From the NCBI GenBank assembly GCA_900078375.1, contig FLQS01000003.1, positions 22,041-86,040 on the forward strand: DNA of 64,000 nucleotides, read 5' to 3'. The notes under the pieces are model-generated. The model was not told where the DNA came from. It saw only the letters and a list, made by a program, of their open reading frames with translations, and searched no databases. The translations under genes and the position numbers were made by a program. This stretch comes from an uncultured Mycobacterium sp. (GTDB lineage Bacteria; Actinomycetota; Actinomycetes; Mycobacteriales; Mycobacteriaceae). Of this stretch, positions 55,048 to 64,000 are shown piece after piece (position 1 is the first letter of the stretch; each line of letters begins with the position of its first letter).

Positions 55048-56871
55048 TCAGGCCAGGTAGTCGGCGGGCAGCTCGCTGAACATCATCTTGACCATCCGCA
55101 CCGCGTACTCCGAACTGCCACCGCCCACGATCAGCGCCGCGAACGCCAGGTCGCCCCGGTAACCGGCGAACCAGGCATGCGAGCCGCCCGCAAACTCGGC
55201 CTCACCGGTCTTCCCGCGCACATCACCGGAGTCGTTGATGTCCTTGGCGGTGCCGTTGGTGACCACCATGCGCATCATCGGCCGCAGGCCGTCGAGCATG
55301 GCCGGTGTGATCGGCGGATGATCGCCACTCTCGGTCGTCTGGCTGCCGACGATCAGGTGCGGGTTGGGGGTCTTGCCCGCGGCGACGGTCGCGGCGGCCA
55401 GCGCCATCCCGAACGGGGTGACCAGAACCTTCCCCTGCCCGAAGCCGTCCTCGGTGCGCTCGGCCAGGTTCACCGTCGGCGGCACTGTGCCGGTCACCGT
55501 CGTCAGCCCGTCAATCGTGTAGTCCGGGCCGATGCCGTACTGCGAGGCCGCCACCGTCAGTGCGGTCGGCGGCATCCGGCTGGCCAGCTCGGCGAACGTG
55601 GTGTTACACGAGTTCGCGAACGCCTTGGACATCGGGACCGTCCCCAGGTCGAACTTGTTGTAGTTCGGGATCGTCCGGTGGCCGATGTCGATCTCACCCG
55701 GGCAGCCCAGCAAGGTGTTGGGGGTGGCCATGTCGCGGTCGATGGCCGCCCCGGCCGTGACGATCTTGAACGTCGACCCGGGCGGATAGAGGCCCGTGGT
55801 GGCGGCCGGGCCGTCGACGTCGGCGGCCGCGTTCTGCGCCACTGCGAGGATTTCGCCGGTCGACGGCTTGATGACGACCAGCATCGCCTTGCGACCCTGA
55901 GTGTCGACGGCATGCTGGGCCGCGTTCTGCACCGAGCGGTCCAGCGTGATCGAGATCGATGGCGCAGGTGTGGGCGCCACCTCCTGCAGCACGTCGACGT
56001 CGGAGCCGTTCTGGTTCACGCTGACCACCCGCCAGCCGGCCTGGCCGTCGAGCTCGTCGATCACCGCCTTTTTCACCTCGCCGATGACGGCGGGCGCGAA
56101 GCGATCGTCGGTGGGCAGCAGGTCGGCCTGCGGGGTGACGACGACGCCCGGCAGGGCGTCCAGTGCCTGGCCGACCTTGTCGTGATCGGCCGGCCGCAGC
56201 GTGACCAGGTCCAGCGGCTTACTCGACGAGCTGGCCTGCTCGGCCAGCCGTTGCGGGTCCAGAGTGTTGTCGAATTGGCGCAGCTGGTCGGCGACCACCC
56301 GCGAAGTCGACATCAGCTGACTACCCGCCTTGGCGGCGTCGAGCTGATAGCGGTACAGGTTGGCCGGGGCCAGTACGTCGGTGCCACCGAGCTCGTTGAC
56401 CGAAGCCCGCCGCGGGGCGTCGGCACGCAACGAAAAGTGCTGGTGCTCACCGAGTTTGGGGTGCAATCCGGCGGGCGTCCAGCGCACCCGCCAGGAGCCC
56501 TCGTCGCGGATCATCTGCAGCACGCCGTCGTAAGTCCAGGTCCGCTTCTTGGGTAGCTGCCAGGTGAAGCGGTAGTTCACGCTGCCGGTGTCCTCGGTGT
56601 AGCGCGAGCCGAGGACCTGGGCGTCGAGGTGGGTGGCCTGCAGCCCGGCCCACGCCTCGTTGAGGGCGGCCTGGACATCGGCGGGCCGGTCGGAGAGCTG
56701 TGCTGCGGCGGCGGTGTCGCCCTTGGTGAGGTCGGCGAAGAACTTCTCGGCGGCCGGGCCTGGCCCGTCGGGGCGCGGCGTGCACGCCGAGAGCGTCGCC
56801 GAGGCCGCCACCACCGCCAAGATCGAGACGAACCCTGTGACTCGTGTTGCTAATGAGGTGCAAGTAGCCAT
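55048..56871 (-). CDS. Penicillin-binding lipoprotein with MecA-like N-terminal domain (Rv2864c-like)
   Basis: The 607-residue protein has a lipoprotein signal (LSAC, Cys30), an NTF2-like MecA N-terminal domain (about 35-150), a dimerisation domain and a transpeptidase domain. The three penicillin-binding motifs are S366-T-F-K, S421-C-N and KTGEAEF. It is a class B-type D,D-transpeptidase acting in peptidoglycan synthesis at the outer face. It matches Rv2864c by sequence and position. Confidence 0.9.
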   Translation of the reverse strand: MATCTSLATRVTGFVSILAVVAASATLSACTPRPDGPGPAAEKFFADLTKGDTAAAAQLSDRPADVQAALNEAWAGLQATHLDAQVLGSRYTEDTGSVNYRFTWQLPKKRTWTYDGVLQMIRDEGSWRVRWTPAGLHPKLGEHQHFSLRADAPRRASVNELGGTDVLAPANLYRYQLDAAKAGSQLMSTSRVVADQLRQFDNTLDPQRLAEQASSSSKPLDLVTLRPADHDKVGQALDALPGVVVTPQADLLPTDDRFAPAVIGEVKKAVIDELDGQAGWRVVSVNQNGSDVDVLQEVAPTPAPSISITLDRSVQNAAQHAVDTQGRKAMLVVIKPSTGEILAVAQNAAADVDGPAATTGLYPPGSTFKIVTAGAAIDRDMATPNTLLGCPGEIDIGHRTIPNYNKFDLGTVPMSKAFANSCNTTFAELASRMPPTALTVAASQYGIGPDYTIDGLTTVTGTVPPTVNLAERTEDGFGQGKVLVTPFGMALAAATVAAGKTPNPHLIVGSQTTESGDHPPITPAMLDGLRPMMRMVVTNGTAKDINDSGDVRGKTGEAEFAGGSHAWFAGYRGDLAFAALIVGGGSSEYAVRMVKMMFSELPADYLA

Positions 56872-56928
56872 TGGGACAGATGTTATGAGCTTGTGATCCG
56901 AAACCGATGTAGGCGCACCGGCGCCTGG

Positions 56929-56991
56929 CGCCGAACGTCGACGTGATGCGACGAAGCCCCGCTTTCGCCCACAACAACTCGACGTTCGGCG
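56929..56991 (-). terminator. Hairpin with 13-base arms downstream of the GNAT gene
   Basis: CGCCGAACGTCGA (56929-56941) is the exact reverse complement of TCGACGTTCGGCG (56979-56991), with a 37-base loop. It begins seven bases after the GNAT stop codon (56998, minus strand) and lies before the PBP start, so it fits as a terminator. Arms share the CGACGTT core with the hairpin at 63261-63305. Confidence 0.7.
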
Positions 56992-56997
56992 AAACGG

Positions 56998-57852
56998 TCA
57001 GTCGAGCAAGATGGTCGCGAACATCCCGACCTCGGCGAAGCCGACTCGCGTGTAGGCCGCCCTGGCGACCGCGTTGAAGCTGTTGACATACAGGCTGGCA
57101 ATCCGCCCGCTGTCGACCACCGCGGTGGCGACGGCCGCCGTGCCCGCCGTGCCCAGGCCGTGGCCGCGCCACTCCGGATGCACCCAGACACCCTGGATCT
57201 GGCCGACCACCGGGGACTGCGAACCCACCTCGGCCTTGAACACCACCTGGCCGTGCTCGAAGCGGGCATAGGCCCGGCCCGCCGCGATCAGGCTGGCGAC
57301 GCGGCGCCGGTATCCCCGACCGCCGTCACCGATCCGCGGATCAATCCCGACCTCGCCGATGAACATGTCGATGGCCGCCACCAGATAGGCGTCGAGCTCG
57401 TCGACCCGCACCCGGCGCACTGCCGGGTCGATCCGGCAGGCCGGCGGGACACCGAGGGCCATCAGCGGTTGGTGGTCGCGCACATCACGAGCCGGACCCC
57501 AGGCGTGTTCCAGCCGGTCCCACATCGGCAACACCAGCTCGGCCCGGCCGACCAGAGACGAACAACGCCGCGCGGTGCTCATCGCCTTATCGGCGAACGC
57601 ATGCAGGTCGGGTTGCGCACCGCGCAGCGGGATCAGGTTGGCTCCGGCGTAGCACAGCGATTCCTCGGCACGCCGCCGCGTCCAGAGCTCACCGCCGATG
57701 GCCTGCGGCTCGACACCGTGGTCGGCGACCCGCGCGGCCACCATGCAGGACCCGACCGGATCGTCAGCGAGTACCCGGCCTACCGCCGCGACGTCGCGGA
57801 CCACTGATACCCGGCGTTCGTCGACCAGACGAAACAGTGGCGGAGCCGACAT
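56998..57852 (-). CDS. GNAT family acetyltransferase (Rv2867c-like)
   Basis: The 284-residue protein has an N-terminal domain (DUF4081-like: VGSCMVAARVADHG, ELWTRRRAEESLCYAGANLIPLRG) and a C-terminal GNAT domain with the acetyl-CoA loop IQGVWVHPEWRGHGLGTAGTAAV and VNSFNAVARAAYTRVGF. The substrate is unknown. It is next to ispG-rip1-dxr on the same strand, as in M. tuberculosis, and begins 44 bases after ispG ends. Confidence 0.88.
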   Translation of the reverse strand: MSAPPLFRLVDERRVSVVRDVAAVGRVLADDPVGSCMVAARVADHGVEPQAIGGELWTRRRAEESLCYAGANLIPLRGAQPDLHAFADKAMSTARRCSSLVGRAELVLPMWDRLEHAWGPARDVRDHQPLMALGVPPACRIDPAVRRVRVDELDAYLVAAIDMFIGEVGIDPRIGDGGRGYRRRVASLIAAGRAYARFEHGQVVFKAEVGSQSPVVGQIQGVWVHPEWRGHGLGTAGTAAVATAVVDSGRIASLYVNSFNAVARAAYTRVGFAEVGMFATILLD

Positions 57853-57896
57853 GGCGGTTACTTTCTGCGGGTTGAAAACCCCGGCGGGTTACGCCA

Positions 57897-59069
57897 TCAG
57901 CTTACGGTCACCACCGGCGAACCGCTGGCAGATGTGTCCGTGCCGCGTTGGTCGGCGCTCATTTCGGAGGCAAGTCGCATCGCCTCTTCGATCAACGTCT
58001 CGACGATCATCGCCTCGGGCACGGTTTTGATCACTTCGCCCTTGACGAAGATCTGACCCTTACCGTTGCCCGACGCCACTCCCAGGTCAGCCTCGCGAGC
58101 CTCGCCCGGACCGTTGACGACACAACCCATCACCGCCACCCGAAGCGGCACGTCGAGCCCGTCGAGTCCTGCCGACACCGCGTTGGCCAATGTGTAGACG
58201 TCGACCTGCGCCCGCCCGCAGGACGGGCAGGACACGATCTCCAGCCCGCGGGGCCGAAGGTTCAGCGACTCCAGGATCTGGTTGCCGACCTTGACTTCTT
58301 CGACGGGTGGGGCCGACAGCGACACCCGGATGGTGTCACCGATCCCCCGCGACAGCAGAGCGCCGAACGCGACCGCCGACTTGATGGTGCCCTGGAAGGC
58401 CGGGCCTGCCTCGGTCACGCCGAGATGCAGGGGGTAGTCGCACTTTTCGGCCAGCAGCTCGTAGGCGGCCACCATGATGACCGGGTCGTTGTGCTTGACG
58501 CTGATCTTGATGTTGCCAAAGCCGTGCTCCTCGAACAGCGAGGCCTCCCACAGCGCGGACTCGACGAGTGCCTCAGGGGTGGCCTTGCCGTACTTATCCA
58601 TGAAGCGCTTGTCCAGCGAGCCGGCGTTGACGCCGATGCGGATCGGGATGCCCGCCGCACCGGCGGCTTTGGCGACCTCGCCGACCCGGCCGTCGAATTC
58701 CTTGATGTTGCCGGGGTTGACGCGCACGGCGGCGCAGCCGGCGTCGATCGCGGCGAAGATGTACTTGGGCTGGAAGTGGATGTCGGCGATCACCGGAAGG
58801 TTGCTGTGCTTGACGATTTCGGCCAGCGCGTCGGCGTCTTCCTGGCGCGGGCAGGCCACCCGGACGATGTCGCAGCCGGCGGCGGTCAGCTCGGCGATCT
58901 GCTGCAGGGTGGTGTTGACGTCGTGAGTCTTGGTGGTGCACATCGACTGCACCGAGATCGGAGAATCACTACCGACGCCGACATCGCGCACCAAGAGCTG
59001 GCGAGTCTTTCGGCGGGGGGCCAACACCGGCGCCGGCGGGGCCGGCATACCCAGGCCTATGGAAGTCAC
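57897..59069 (-). CDS. ispG: 4-hydroxy-3-methylbut-2-en-1-yl diphosphate synthase
   Basis: The 390-residue enzyme of the MEP isoprenoid pathway converts MEcPP to HMBPP with a [4Fe-4S] cluster. The cluster ligands lie in the C-terminal [12 protein letters not shown]-like region (CPSCGR) and [10 protein letters not shown]-terminal TIM-barrel motifs [16 protein letters not shown] and [11 protein letters not shown] are typical. Its proximity to dxr on the same strand is conserved. GTG 59069 is the chosen start. Confidence 0.95.
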   Translation of the reverse strand: MTSIGLGMPAPPAPVLAPRRKTRQLLVRDVGVGSDSPISVQSMCTTKTHDVNTTLQQIAELTAAGCDIVRVACPRQEDADALAEIVKHSNLPVIADIHFQPKYIFAAIDAGCAAVRVNPGNIKEFDGRVGEVAKAAGAAGIPIRIGVNAGSLDKRFMDKYGKATPEALVESALWEASLFEEHGFGNIKISVKHNDPVIMVAAYELLAEKCDYPLHLGVTEAGPAFQGTIKSAVAFGALLSRGIGDTIRVSLSAPPVEEVKVGNQILESLNLRPRGLEIVSCPSCGRAQVDVYTLANAVSAGLDGLDVPLRVAVMGCVVNGPGEAREADLGVASGNGKGQIFVKGEVIKTVPEAMIVETLIEEAMRLASEMSADQRGTDTSASGSPVVTVS

Positions 59070-59111
59070 TGGTTCATCTCCACGGTTTCATCTCCACGAT
59101 GGCGGGGCCGA

Positions 59112-60350
59112 CTACTGGAAAAGTCGGATCGGGTTGACCAGGTCGGCGGTGACGGTCAACAGCATGTAGCCGACCACCACGACAAGGATCACGTAGGTGG
59201 CGGGCATCAGCTTCAGGTAGTTCACCGGCGCTGCGGCGACTCTGCCGCGCGCCGATCGGAGGAGGTTACGGATCTTCTCGAACACGGCGATCGCGATGTG
59301 GCCGCCGTCGAACGGCAGCAGCGGCACCAGATTGATCGCGCCGAGCACGAAGTTGAGCTGGGCCAGGAAGAACCAGAACGCCACCCACAACCCGTGGTCG
59401 ACGGTGTCGCCACCGATGATGCTGGCCCCCACGACACTGATCGGGGTCTCGGGGTCGCGCTCGCCACCACCGATGGAATGAATCAGGGCGCCGACCTTGG
59501 TCGGAATCTTGGCCAGCGACTTGCCCAGCTCCACGGCCAGATCACCGCTGAAGGTGAAGGTGGCCGGCACCGCAGTCAGCAGGTTGTACTGCGTGGGCGG
59601 GAAGGTGGCGGCACCGACGCCGACGGCGCCCACGCTGGTGGGAACCGGCTCGGCGCCCTTCTCCTTGGCGGCATAGCGCTGGGTGGGGGTGACGTCGACG
59701 GTGGTGGTGAATTCGCGGCTGGCGCCGTTCTCGGTGCGCTGCACGACGAACGGTGTCGGGCCGGCGGCTCCGCGCACGGCGACGACCATTTCATCGAAGT
59801 TCTTCACGTCGGTGTTCCCGACCTTGAGGACGACATCGCCTGGCTTGATACCGGCCAGGGCGGCCGGGCCGGGGCCGGTGCAGTCGCCGAGCTTGCCTTT
59901 GGTGACTTCCGGTGCGACACACTGCGTTTCGCCGACGACGGCAGAGGTCGGTGCATGCAGGTTGGGCAGGCCCCAGATCACCGCGATCCCATAAACCAGC
60001 ACCAGGCCGATGATGAAGTTCATCGCCGGCCCGGCGAACAGCACCGCGGCCCGCTTCCAGGTGTCCTGCTTGTACATCGCGTACGGGCGCTCTTCGGGCG
60101 TGAGCTCCTCGACCGAGGTCATCCCCGCGATGTCGCAGAAGCCACCGAGCGGGACGGCCTTGACGCCGTACTCGGTGGAGCCGAGCTTGTTGGGCCGGTG
60201 GGTCGACCACAGGGTCGGGCCGAAGCCCACGAAGTAGCGGCGAACCTTCATTCCGGTGGCGCGGGCCACCCACATGTGACCGCACTCGTGCAGTGCAACC
60301 GAGATGAGGATGCAGAGTGCGAACAGCGCAATGCCGATAAAGAACATCAT
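59112..60350 (-). CDS. rip1: Site-2 zinc metalloprotease Rip1 (RseP family)
   Basis: The 412-residue intramembrane protease has the zinc motif H21-E-C-G-H25 in the first helix, a central PDZ domain (about 125-215, [14 protein letters not shown]) and the second active-site segment [12 protein letters not shown]. It cleaves anti-sigma factors and other membrane proteins. ATG 60350 overlaps the dxr stop by four bases. The frame is open upstream, but that belongs to dxr. A possible substrate in this window is the ZAS protein at 10361-11068, though that is speculative. Confidence 0.94.
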   Translation of the reverse strand: MMFFIGIALFALCILISVALHECGHMWVARATGMKVRRYFVGFGPTLWSTHRPNKLGSTEYGVKAVPLGGFCDIAGMTSVEELTPEERPYAMYKQDTWKRAAVLFAGPAMNFIIGLVLVYGIAVIWGLPNLHAPTSAVVGETQCVAPEVTKGKLGDCTGPGPAALAGIKPGDVVLKVGNTDVKNFDEMVVAVRGAAGPTPFVVQRTENGASREFTTTVDVTPTQRYAAKEKGAEPVPTSVGAVGVGAATFPPTQYNLLTAVPATFTFSGDLAVELGKSLAKIPTKVGALIHSIGGGERDPETPISVVGASIIGGDTVDHGLWVAFWFFLAQLNFVLGAINLVPLLPFDGGHIAIAVFEKIRNLLRSARGRVAAAPVNYLKLMPATYVILVVVVGYMLLTVTADLVNPIRLFQ

Positions 60351-61513
60351 CGGGTTGAAGCGACCTCCTGTGTGACGGCCTCTCGGGCGCGTTCCCGCGC
60401 CCATCGCTGCGCGTCAAGTACTTCTTCCACGGTAGCGGGTTCAGCGGCCCACTGGTCGGCGGCGTGCAGGACGTCGGCAATTGTTCGCACGATGGCCGGG
60501 AACCGGATCTTGCCGTCGAGGAAGGCCGCGGCAGCCTCTTCGTTGGCGGCGTTGTAGACCGCGGGCAGGCTGCCGCCGGTCTGTCCGGCGTGCCGGGCCA
60601 GGTCGACGGCGGGGAACACCGAGGCGTCCAGCGGCTCGAACTCCCAGGTGGAGGCCTTGGTGAAGTCGCAGGCCGCGGCTGCGCCCGGTACCCGGTCGGG
60701 CCAGCCCAGCGCCAGTGAGATCGGCAGCTTCATATCCGGCGGGCTGGCCTGGGCGATCGTGGAGCCGTCGGTGAACGTCACCATCGAATGCACGACCGAC
60801 TGCGGATGCACCACCACCTCGATGCGGTCGTACGCGACGCCGAACAGCAGATGTGTCTCGATCAGCTCCAGACCCTTGTTGACCAGCGACGCCGAGTTCA
60901 GCGTGTTCATCGGGCCCATATTCCAGGTGGGGTGGGCGCCGGCCTGTTCAGGAGTGACGGGCTCGAGCTGGGCCGCCGACCAGCCGCGGAACGGCCCGCC
61001 GGAGGCGGTGAGCACCAGTTTGGCGACCTCGTCGGCGCTGCCGGAGCGCAGGCACTGGGCCAGCGCGGAGTGTTCGGAGTCGACGGGCACGATCTGGCCA
61101 GGACGGGCAGCCTTGACCACCAGCGGACCACCTGCGACCAGCGATTCCTTGTTGGCCAGCGCCAGCCGGGCACCGCTGGCCAGTGCGGCCAGGGTCGGAT
61201 GCAGCCCAAGCGCCCCGACCAGGGCGTTGAGCACGACGTCTGCCTGCGTGTTCTCGACCAGGCGGGTGACCCCGTCGGGGCCGCCGTAGGTGACCTCACC
61301 GAGCTTCTCGGCGGCCGCCTGGTCGGCGACCGCGATATTGCTCACGCCAGTCTCGGCGCGCTGGCGGGCCAGCAGGTCGGGGTTTCCGCCACCGGCGGCC
61401 AGCCCGACGACTTCGAAGCGGTCCGGGTTTTCGGCGATGACCTCCAGCGCCTGGGTTCCGATGGAACCGGTGCTGCCCAGGATCAGGACCCGGAGGCGGT
61501 TGGCGGGGCTCAC
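60347..61513 (-). CDS. dxr: 1-deoxy-D-xylulose 5-phosphate reductoisomerase
   Basis: The 388-residue MEP-pathway enzyme has the NADPH motif [27 protein letters not shown], and active-site segments [23 protein letters not shown] and [25 protein letters not shown] (read as separate motifs). It converts DXP to MEP. It is first of the coupled dxr-rip1-ispG run and diverges from the photolyase gene, whose ATG is 52 bases away. Confidence 0.95.
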   Translation of the reverse strand: MSPANRLRVLILGSTGSIGTQALEVIAENPDRFEVVGLAAGGGNPDLLARQRAETGVSNIAVADQAAAEKLGEVTYGGPDGVTRLVENTQADVVLNALVGALGLHPTLAALASGARLALANKESLVAGGPLVVKAARPGQIVPVDSEHSALAQCLRSGSADEVAKLVLTASGGPFRGWSAAQLEPVTPEQAGAHPTWNMGPMNTLNSASLVNKGLELIETHLLFGVAYDRIEVVVHPQSVVHSMVTFTDGSTIAQASPPDMKLPISLALGWPDRVPGAAAACDFTKASTWEFEPLDASVFPAVDLARHAGQTGGSLPAVYNAANEEAAAAFLDGKIRFPAIVRTIADVLHAADQWAAEPATVEEVLDAQRWARERAREAVTQEVASTR

Positions 61514-61564
61514 CCATCAATTGTGCCGCCTCCGGCCGCCTACTTCGCCAGGCAGCATGGAAAG

Positions 61565-62923
61565 ATGCCGTCAACCCTGCTGTGGTTTCGCCGCGATCTG
61601 CGCCTGAACGACCTGCCGCCTCTGCTTGAGGCCACCGCCGACGGGGCCGGGGTGCTCGGCTGCTTCGTGCTCGATCCGCGGCTGGAGACATCGTCGGGCC
61701 CGCGTCGGCTGCAGTTTCTCGGCGATTCGCTGCGTGAGCTCTCCGATGCCACGGGCGGCCGGCTGCTGATCACCCGCGGTCGTCCCGAGCAACGAATCCC
61801 ATTGCTGTGCAAGGAGATCGGCGCCAACGAGGTTCACATCTCGGCCGACTTCAGTCCGTTCGGGGTGCGGCGCGACGAGACGGTGGCCGCCGCGCTGGGC
61901 GACGTGGGCGCGCAGCTGCGAGCCACGGGATCGCCGTACCTCGTCTCACCGGGTCGGGTCACCAAGGACGACGGGACCCCCTACAAGGTGTTCACGCCAT
62001 ATCTGGCCAGGTGGCGTGAAATGGGCTGGCGCTCCCCGGCGCCGTCGGCGACGGCCGCGGTGAACTGGATCGACCCGGCCGGGTGGGCGTCGAAATACCG
62101 GGTGGACGCGCCTGACCCGGGTGCCGACCTGGACTTGGCGGCCGGCGAGGCCGCGGCGCTGGATCGGTGGGCGGAGTTCGTCGGCTCCGGCCTGGCTGAC
62201 TATGCCGAGGACCGCAACCGCCCGGACAAGCCGGGTATCAGCCGCATGTCGGCACACCTGAAGTTCGGCACGATCCATCCCCGCACGATGGCCGCCGATC
62301 TGAACGTCCGGGCCACCGGTCCGGGGGCCTACCTGCGGGAGCTGGCGTTCCGCGACTTTTACGCCGCAGTACTGCACGAGTGGCCGAAGAGCGCGTGGGG
62401 GAACTGGAACCGCACCTTCGACGCCATCGAGGTCGACACCGGCGCCGAGGCCGACGCGCTGTTCGAGGCGTGGAAGCAGGGCCGCACCGGCTACCCGATC
62501 GTCGACGCGGGGATGCGGCAGCTGCGTGACTCCGGCTTCATGCACAACCGGGTCCGGATGATCGTGGCATCGTTCCTGGTCAAAGACTTGCACCTGCCGT
62601 GGCAGTGCGGAGCCCGCTGGTTTCTCGAGCAGCTGGTCGACGGCGATATCGCCAGCAACCAGCACGGCTGGCAGTGGTGTGCCGGCTCGGGAACCGACGC
62701 GGCGCCCTACTTCCGGGTGTTCAACCCGACCGCACAGGGGCAGAAGTTCGATCCCGCGGGCGATTACGTGCGGCGCTGGGTGCCCGAGCTGGCCGACCCT
62801 GAACTCGCCGGCGTCGACGTCCACAAGCTCAAGGGCGGCCGGCCCGCCGGCTATCCGGAGCCGATCGTCGATCACGCCACCGAGCGCACCGAGGCGTTGC
62901 GACGCTACGGCCAGATCGGCTGA
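61565..62923 (+). CDS. phr: Deoxyribodipyrimidine photolyase
   Basis: The 452-residue protein has an N-terminal antenna domain (LLWFRRDLRLNDLPPL) and a C-terminal FAD domain with SRMSAHLKFGTIHPRTM, ELAFRDFYAAVLHEWP, GYPIVDAGMRQLRDSGFMHNRVRMIVASFLVKDL (separate motifs), and WQWCAGSGTDAAPYFRVFNP. It repairs cyclobutane pyrimidine dimers with light; a cryptochrome-like role cannot be excluded. This gene is absent at this place in M. tuberculosis. Confidence 0.92.
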   Translation: MPSTLLWFRRDLRLNDLPPLLEATADGAGVLGCFVLDPRLETSSGPRRLQFLGDSLRELSDATGGRLLITRGRPEQRIPLLCKEIGANEVHISADFSPFGVRRDETVAAALGDVGAQLRATGSPYLVSPGRVTKDDGTPYKVFTPYLARWREMGWRSPAPSATAAVNWIDPAGWASKYRVDAPDPGADLDLAAGEAAALDRWAEFVGSGLADYAEDRNRPDKPGISRMSAHLKFGTIHPRTMAADLNVRATGPGAYLRELAFRDFYAAVLHEWPKSAWGNWNRTFDAIEVDTGAEADALFEAWKQGRTGYPIVDAGMRQLRDSGFMHNRVRMIVASFLVKDLHLPWQCGARWFLEQLVDGDIASNQHGWQWCAGSGTDAAPYFRVFNPTAQGQKFDPAGDYVRRWVPELADPELAGVDVHKLKGGRPAGYPEPIVDHATERTEALRRYGQIG

Positions 62924-62987
62924 GCCCGCGCCGGGTGGGTGTGCCAGAATTACGGCGATTGCCGATCTGAGTCCGACAGGAGCCGCA

Positions 62988-63242
62988 ATGGTCAGCACCG
63001 AGGTGGAGCGCTACACAGAGGTCGATCCCGCCGACGTACCCTCGGCCGCCTGGGGCTGGAGCAAGGTCTCCCCGCGCACCTGGCACGCTGTCGGCATCTT
63101 CATCACCCTCTTCCTGCTGGCGATGCTGAAGGGCAACCATGTCGGCCACGTCGAGGATTACGTGCTGATTGTGTTCGCGGTGCTGGTCTTCGCTGCCACC
63201 GTCCGCGACTGGTGGGGTCGTCGCCGCGGCTGGATCCGCTAA
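62988..63242 (+). CDS. DUF2631 small membrane protein (Rv2876-like)
   Basis: The 84-residue protein has a soluble N-terminus (VDPADVPSAAWGWS), two hydrophobic helices (VGIFITLFLLAML and YVLIVFAVLVFAATV) and a basic end WGRRRGWIR. DUF2631 proteins are restricted to actinobacteria, with no known function. ATG 62988 follows GACAGGAG. It is 64 bases after the photolyase gene. Confidence 0.88.
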   Translation: MVSTEVERYTEVDPADVPSAAWGWSKVSPRTWHAVGIFITLFLLAMLKGNHVGHVEDYVLIVFAVLVFAATVRDWWGRRRGWIR

Positions 63243-63260
63243 GTCTTTCTGCGTCGAGAT

Positions 63261-63305
63261 CGACGTTTTGTCGCGATCTACTCGCGATTCTTCTGCGAAA
63301 CGTCG
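63261..63305. terminator. Nested hairpin between convergent genes
   Basis: Outer arms CGACGTTT (63261-63268) and AAACGTCG (63298-63305) enclose an inner perfect hairpin TCGCGA-tctac-TCGCGA (63271-63287). It lies between the DUF2631 gene (+, ends 63242) and rlmN (-, ends 63318), and can serve both as a terminator. A further palindrome CGTCGA-ga-TCGACG overlaps the left side. Confidence 0.7.
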
Positions 63306-63317
63306 GTTTGGCGGCGA

Positions 63318-64000
63318 TTAACCTTCCGCGGCGAGCTGTCCGCAGGCCGCGGCGATCTCGCGCCCGCGGGTATCCCGCACCGTGCACGACACTCCGGCCG
63401 CCTTGACCCGGCGGACGAACTCGCGTTCGGCCGGCTTGGGGCTGGCATCCCACTCACTGCCCGGCGTCGGATTGAGCGGAATCAGGTTGACGTGCACCAG
63501 CGGCCCGAGCGCCTTGTGCAGCTTCTTGCCCAGCAGGTCGGCCCGCCACGGCTGGTCGTTGACGTCGCGGATCAGCGCGTACTCGATCGACACCCGCCGG
63601 CCGGTCGCATCGGCGTAGTAGCGGGCCGCATCGAGCACCTCGCTGACCTTCCAGCGGTTGTTCACCGGCACCAGGGTGTCGCGCAGCTCGTCATCGGGCG
63701 TGTGCAGCGACACCGCCAGCGTCACGCCCAGATGTTCGTCGGCGAGCTTGCGGATCGCCGGCGCCAGCCCGACCGTCGACACCGTCACCGACCGAGCCGA
63801 GATCCCGAAGCCCTCCGGCGCCGCGGCGGTGATGCGCTGCACTGCCGCCAGCGTCCGCGCGTAGTTGGCGAGCGGCTCGCCCATCCCCATGAACACGACG
63901 TTGGACAGTCGCTCCCCGAATTCGTCGCGCGAGGTCACCGCCGCCGCGCGTACCTGCTCGAGGATCTCGGCCGTACTCAGGTTGCGGGTCAGCCCGCCCT
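63318..64000 (-). CDS. rlmN: 23S rRNA (adenine(2503)-C(2))-methyltransferase, C-terminal part (runs off the window)
   Basis: About 226 C-terminal residues are present, beginning [15 protein letters not shown] at the window edge, right after the point where the radical-SAM CxxxCxxC cluster would lie, so the cluster itself is outside. Visible parts are [51 protein letters not shown] and the C-terminal catalytic Cys in [18 protein letters not shown]. It methylates A2503 of 23S rRNA and A37 of some tRNAs. Confidence 0.92.
   Translation of the reverse strand, partial: GGLTRNLSTAEILEQVRAAAVTSRDEFGERLSNVVFMGMGEPLANYARTLAAVQRITAAAPEGFGISARSVTVSTVGLAPAIRKLADEHLGVTLAVSLHTPDDELRDTLVPVNNRWKVSEVLDAARYYADATGRRVSIEYALIRDVNDQPWRADLLGKKLHKALGPLVHVNLIPLNPTPGSEWDASPKPAEREFVRRVKAAGVSCTVRDTRGREIAAACGQLAAEG

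Noticed and set aside
57948-60557. Very long plus-strand open frame opposite ispG-rip1
   Set aside because: It is antisense to genes with clear motifs, has Asp/Gly/His/Arg-rich shadow composition and no domain; high GC produces such frames.
1-64000. tRNA, rRNA, transposase, integrase or phage genes
   Set aside because: None was recognised on either strand, so the inserted segments cannot be tied to a specific mobile element.

Overview
This is a high-GC actinobacterial chromosome segment from a mycobacterium, most likely an environmental or rapidly growing member of Mycobacteriaceae (Mycolicibacterium-like). The evidence is a mycothione reductase, an mce operon, a cyclopropane-mycolic-acid-synthase-type methyltransferase, a PGRS-repeat protein, SigC, Rip1 and MapB. 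Gene order, compared from memory with M. tuberculosis H37Rv, follows the block cobB-cobO-chelatase-GNAT-mqo-hydrolase-mtr (Rv2848c-Rv2855), then SDR-aldehyde dehydrogenase-amidotransferase-glnA4-mapB (Rv2857c-Rv2861c), then penicillin-binding lipoprotein, GNAT, ispG, rip1, dxr, a DUF2631 protein and rlmN (Rv2864c-Rv2880c). About 30 kb (7.3-37.3 kb) is inserted between mtr and the SDR relative to that order.

Layout. 0-7.3 kb: late cobalamin genes (cobB partial, cobO, Mg-chelatase-like), a GNAT, malate:quinone oxidoreductase, an alpha/beta hydrolase and mycothione reductase, which carries an apparent single-base frameshift. 7.3-10.3 kb: an ECF-type cobalt/nickel importer (cbiM, a PDGLE/CbiN-like protein, cbiQ, cbiO) with an ArsR-family regulator and a perfect dyad between them; it sits where H37Rv has nicT. 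10.3-14.0 kb and 27.1-30.3 kb: two halves of a copper/SigC-associated set (zinc-binding anti-sigma-like protein, His/Met-rich DUF5134-like membrane protein, CopD-CtaG protein; CopZ-like protein, CtpA/B-type ATPase, SigC). 14.1-27.1 kb: an island between those halves, with MarR and TetR regulators, a KshA-like Rieske oxygenase, a DHDPR-like dehydrogenase, a regulator joining a winged helix to a TetR domain, a complete mceA-F set without yrbE permease genes, a hydrolase and a secreted protein.

30.3-37.3 kb: zwf, a methyltransferase, a signal-peptide PGRS protein without a PE domain, and a SARP/NB-ARC regulator. 37.3-44.1 kb: a gamma-glutamyl-polyamine/GABA catabolic operon with FadR-type regulator and a divergent APC permease. 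44.3-47.8 kb: the two-gene N-acetylglutaminylglutamine amide (osmolyte) operon. 47.8-57 kb: a serine-less hydrolase-like protein, a lipoprotein, cobQ, map, a DUF1707 protein, a Tat/lipobox Rieske protein, a nitronate monooxygenase, a mycolic-acid-type methyltransferase, a decayed TetR gene and a penicillin-binding lipoprotein. 57-64 kb: GNAT, ispG-rip1-dxr, photolyase, a DUF2631 membrane protein and the 3' part of rlmN.

No tRNA, rRNA, CRISPR array, insertion sequence or phage gene was seen. Two frameshifts at G-runs (mtr, mceD) could be sequencing errors or real lesions. The most notable items are the yrbE-less mce operon with its dual-HTH regulator and paired operators, the split copper/SigC cluster, the PE-less PGRS protein, and a perfect 30-bp palindrome between direct repeats near 11.2 kb.
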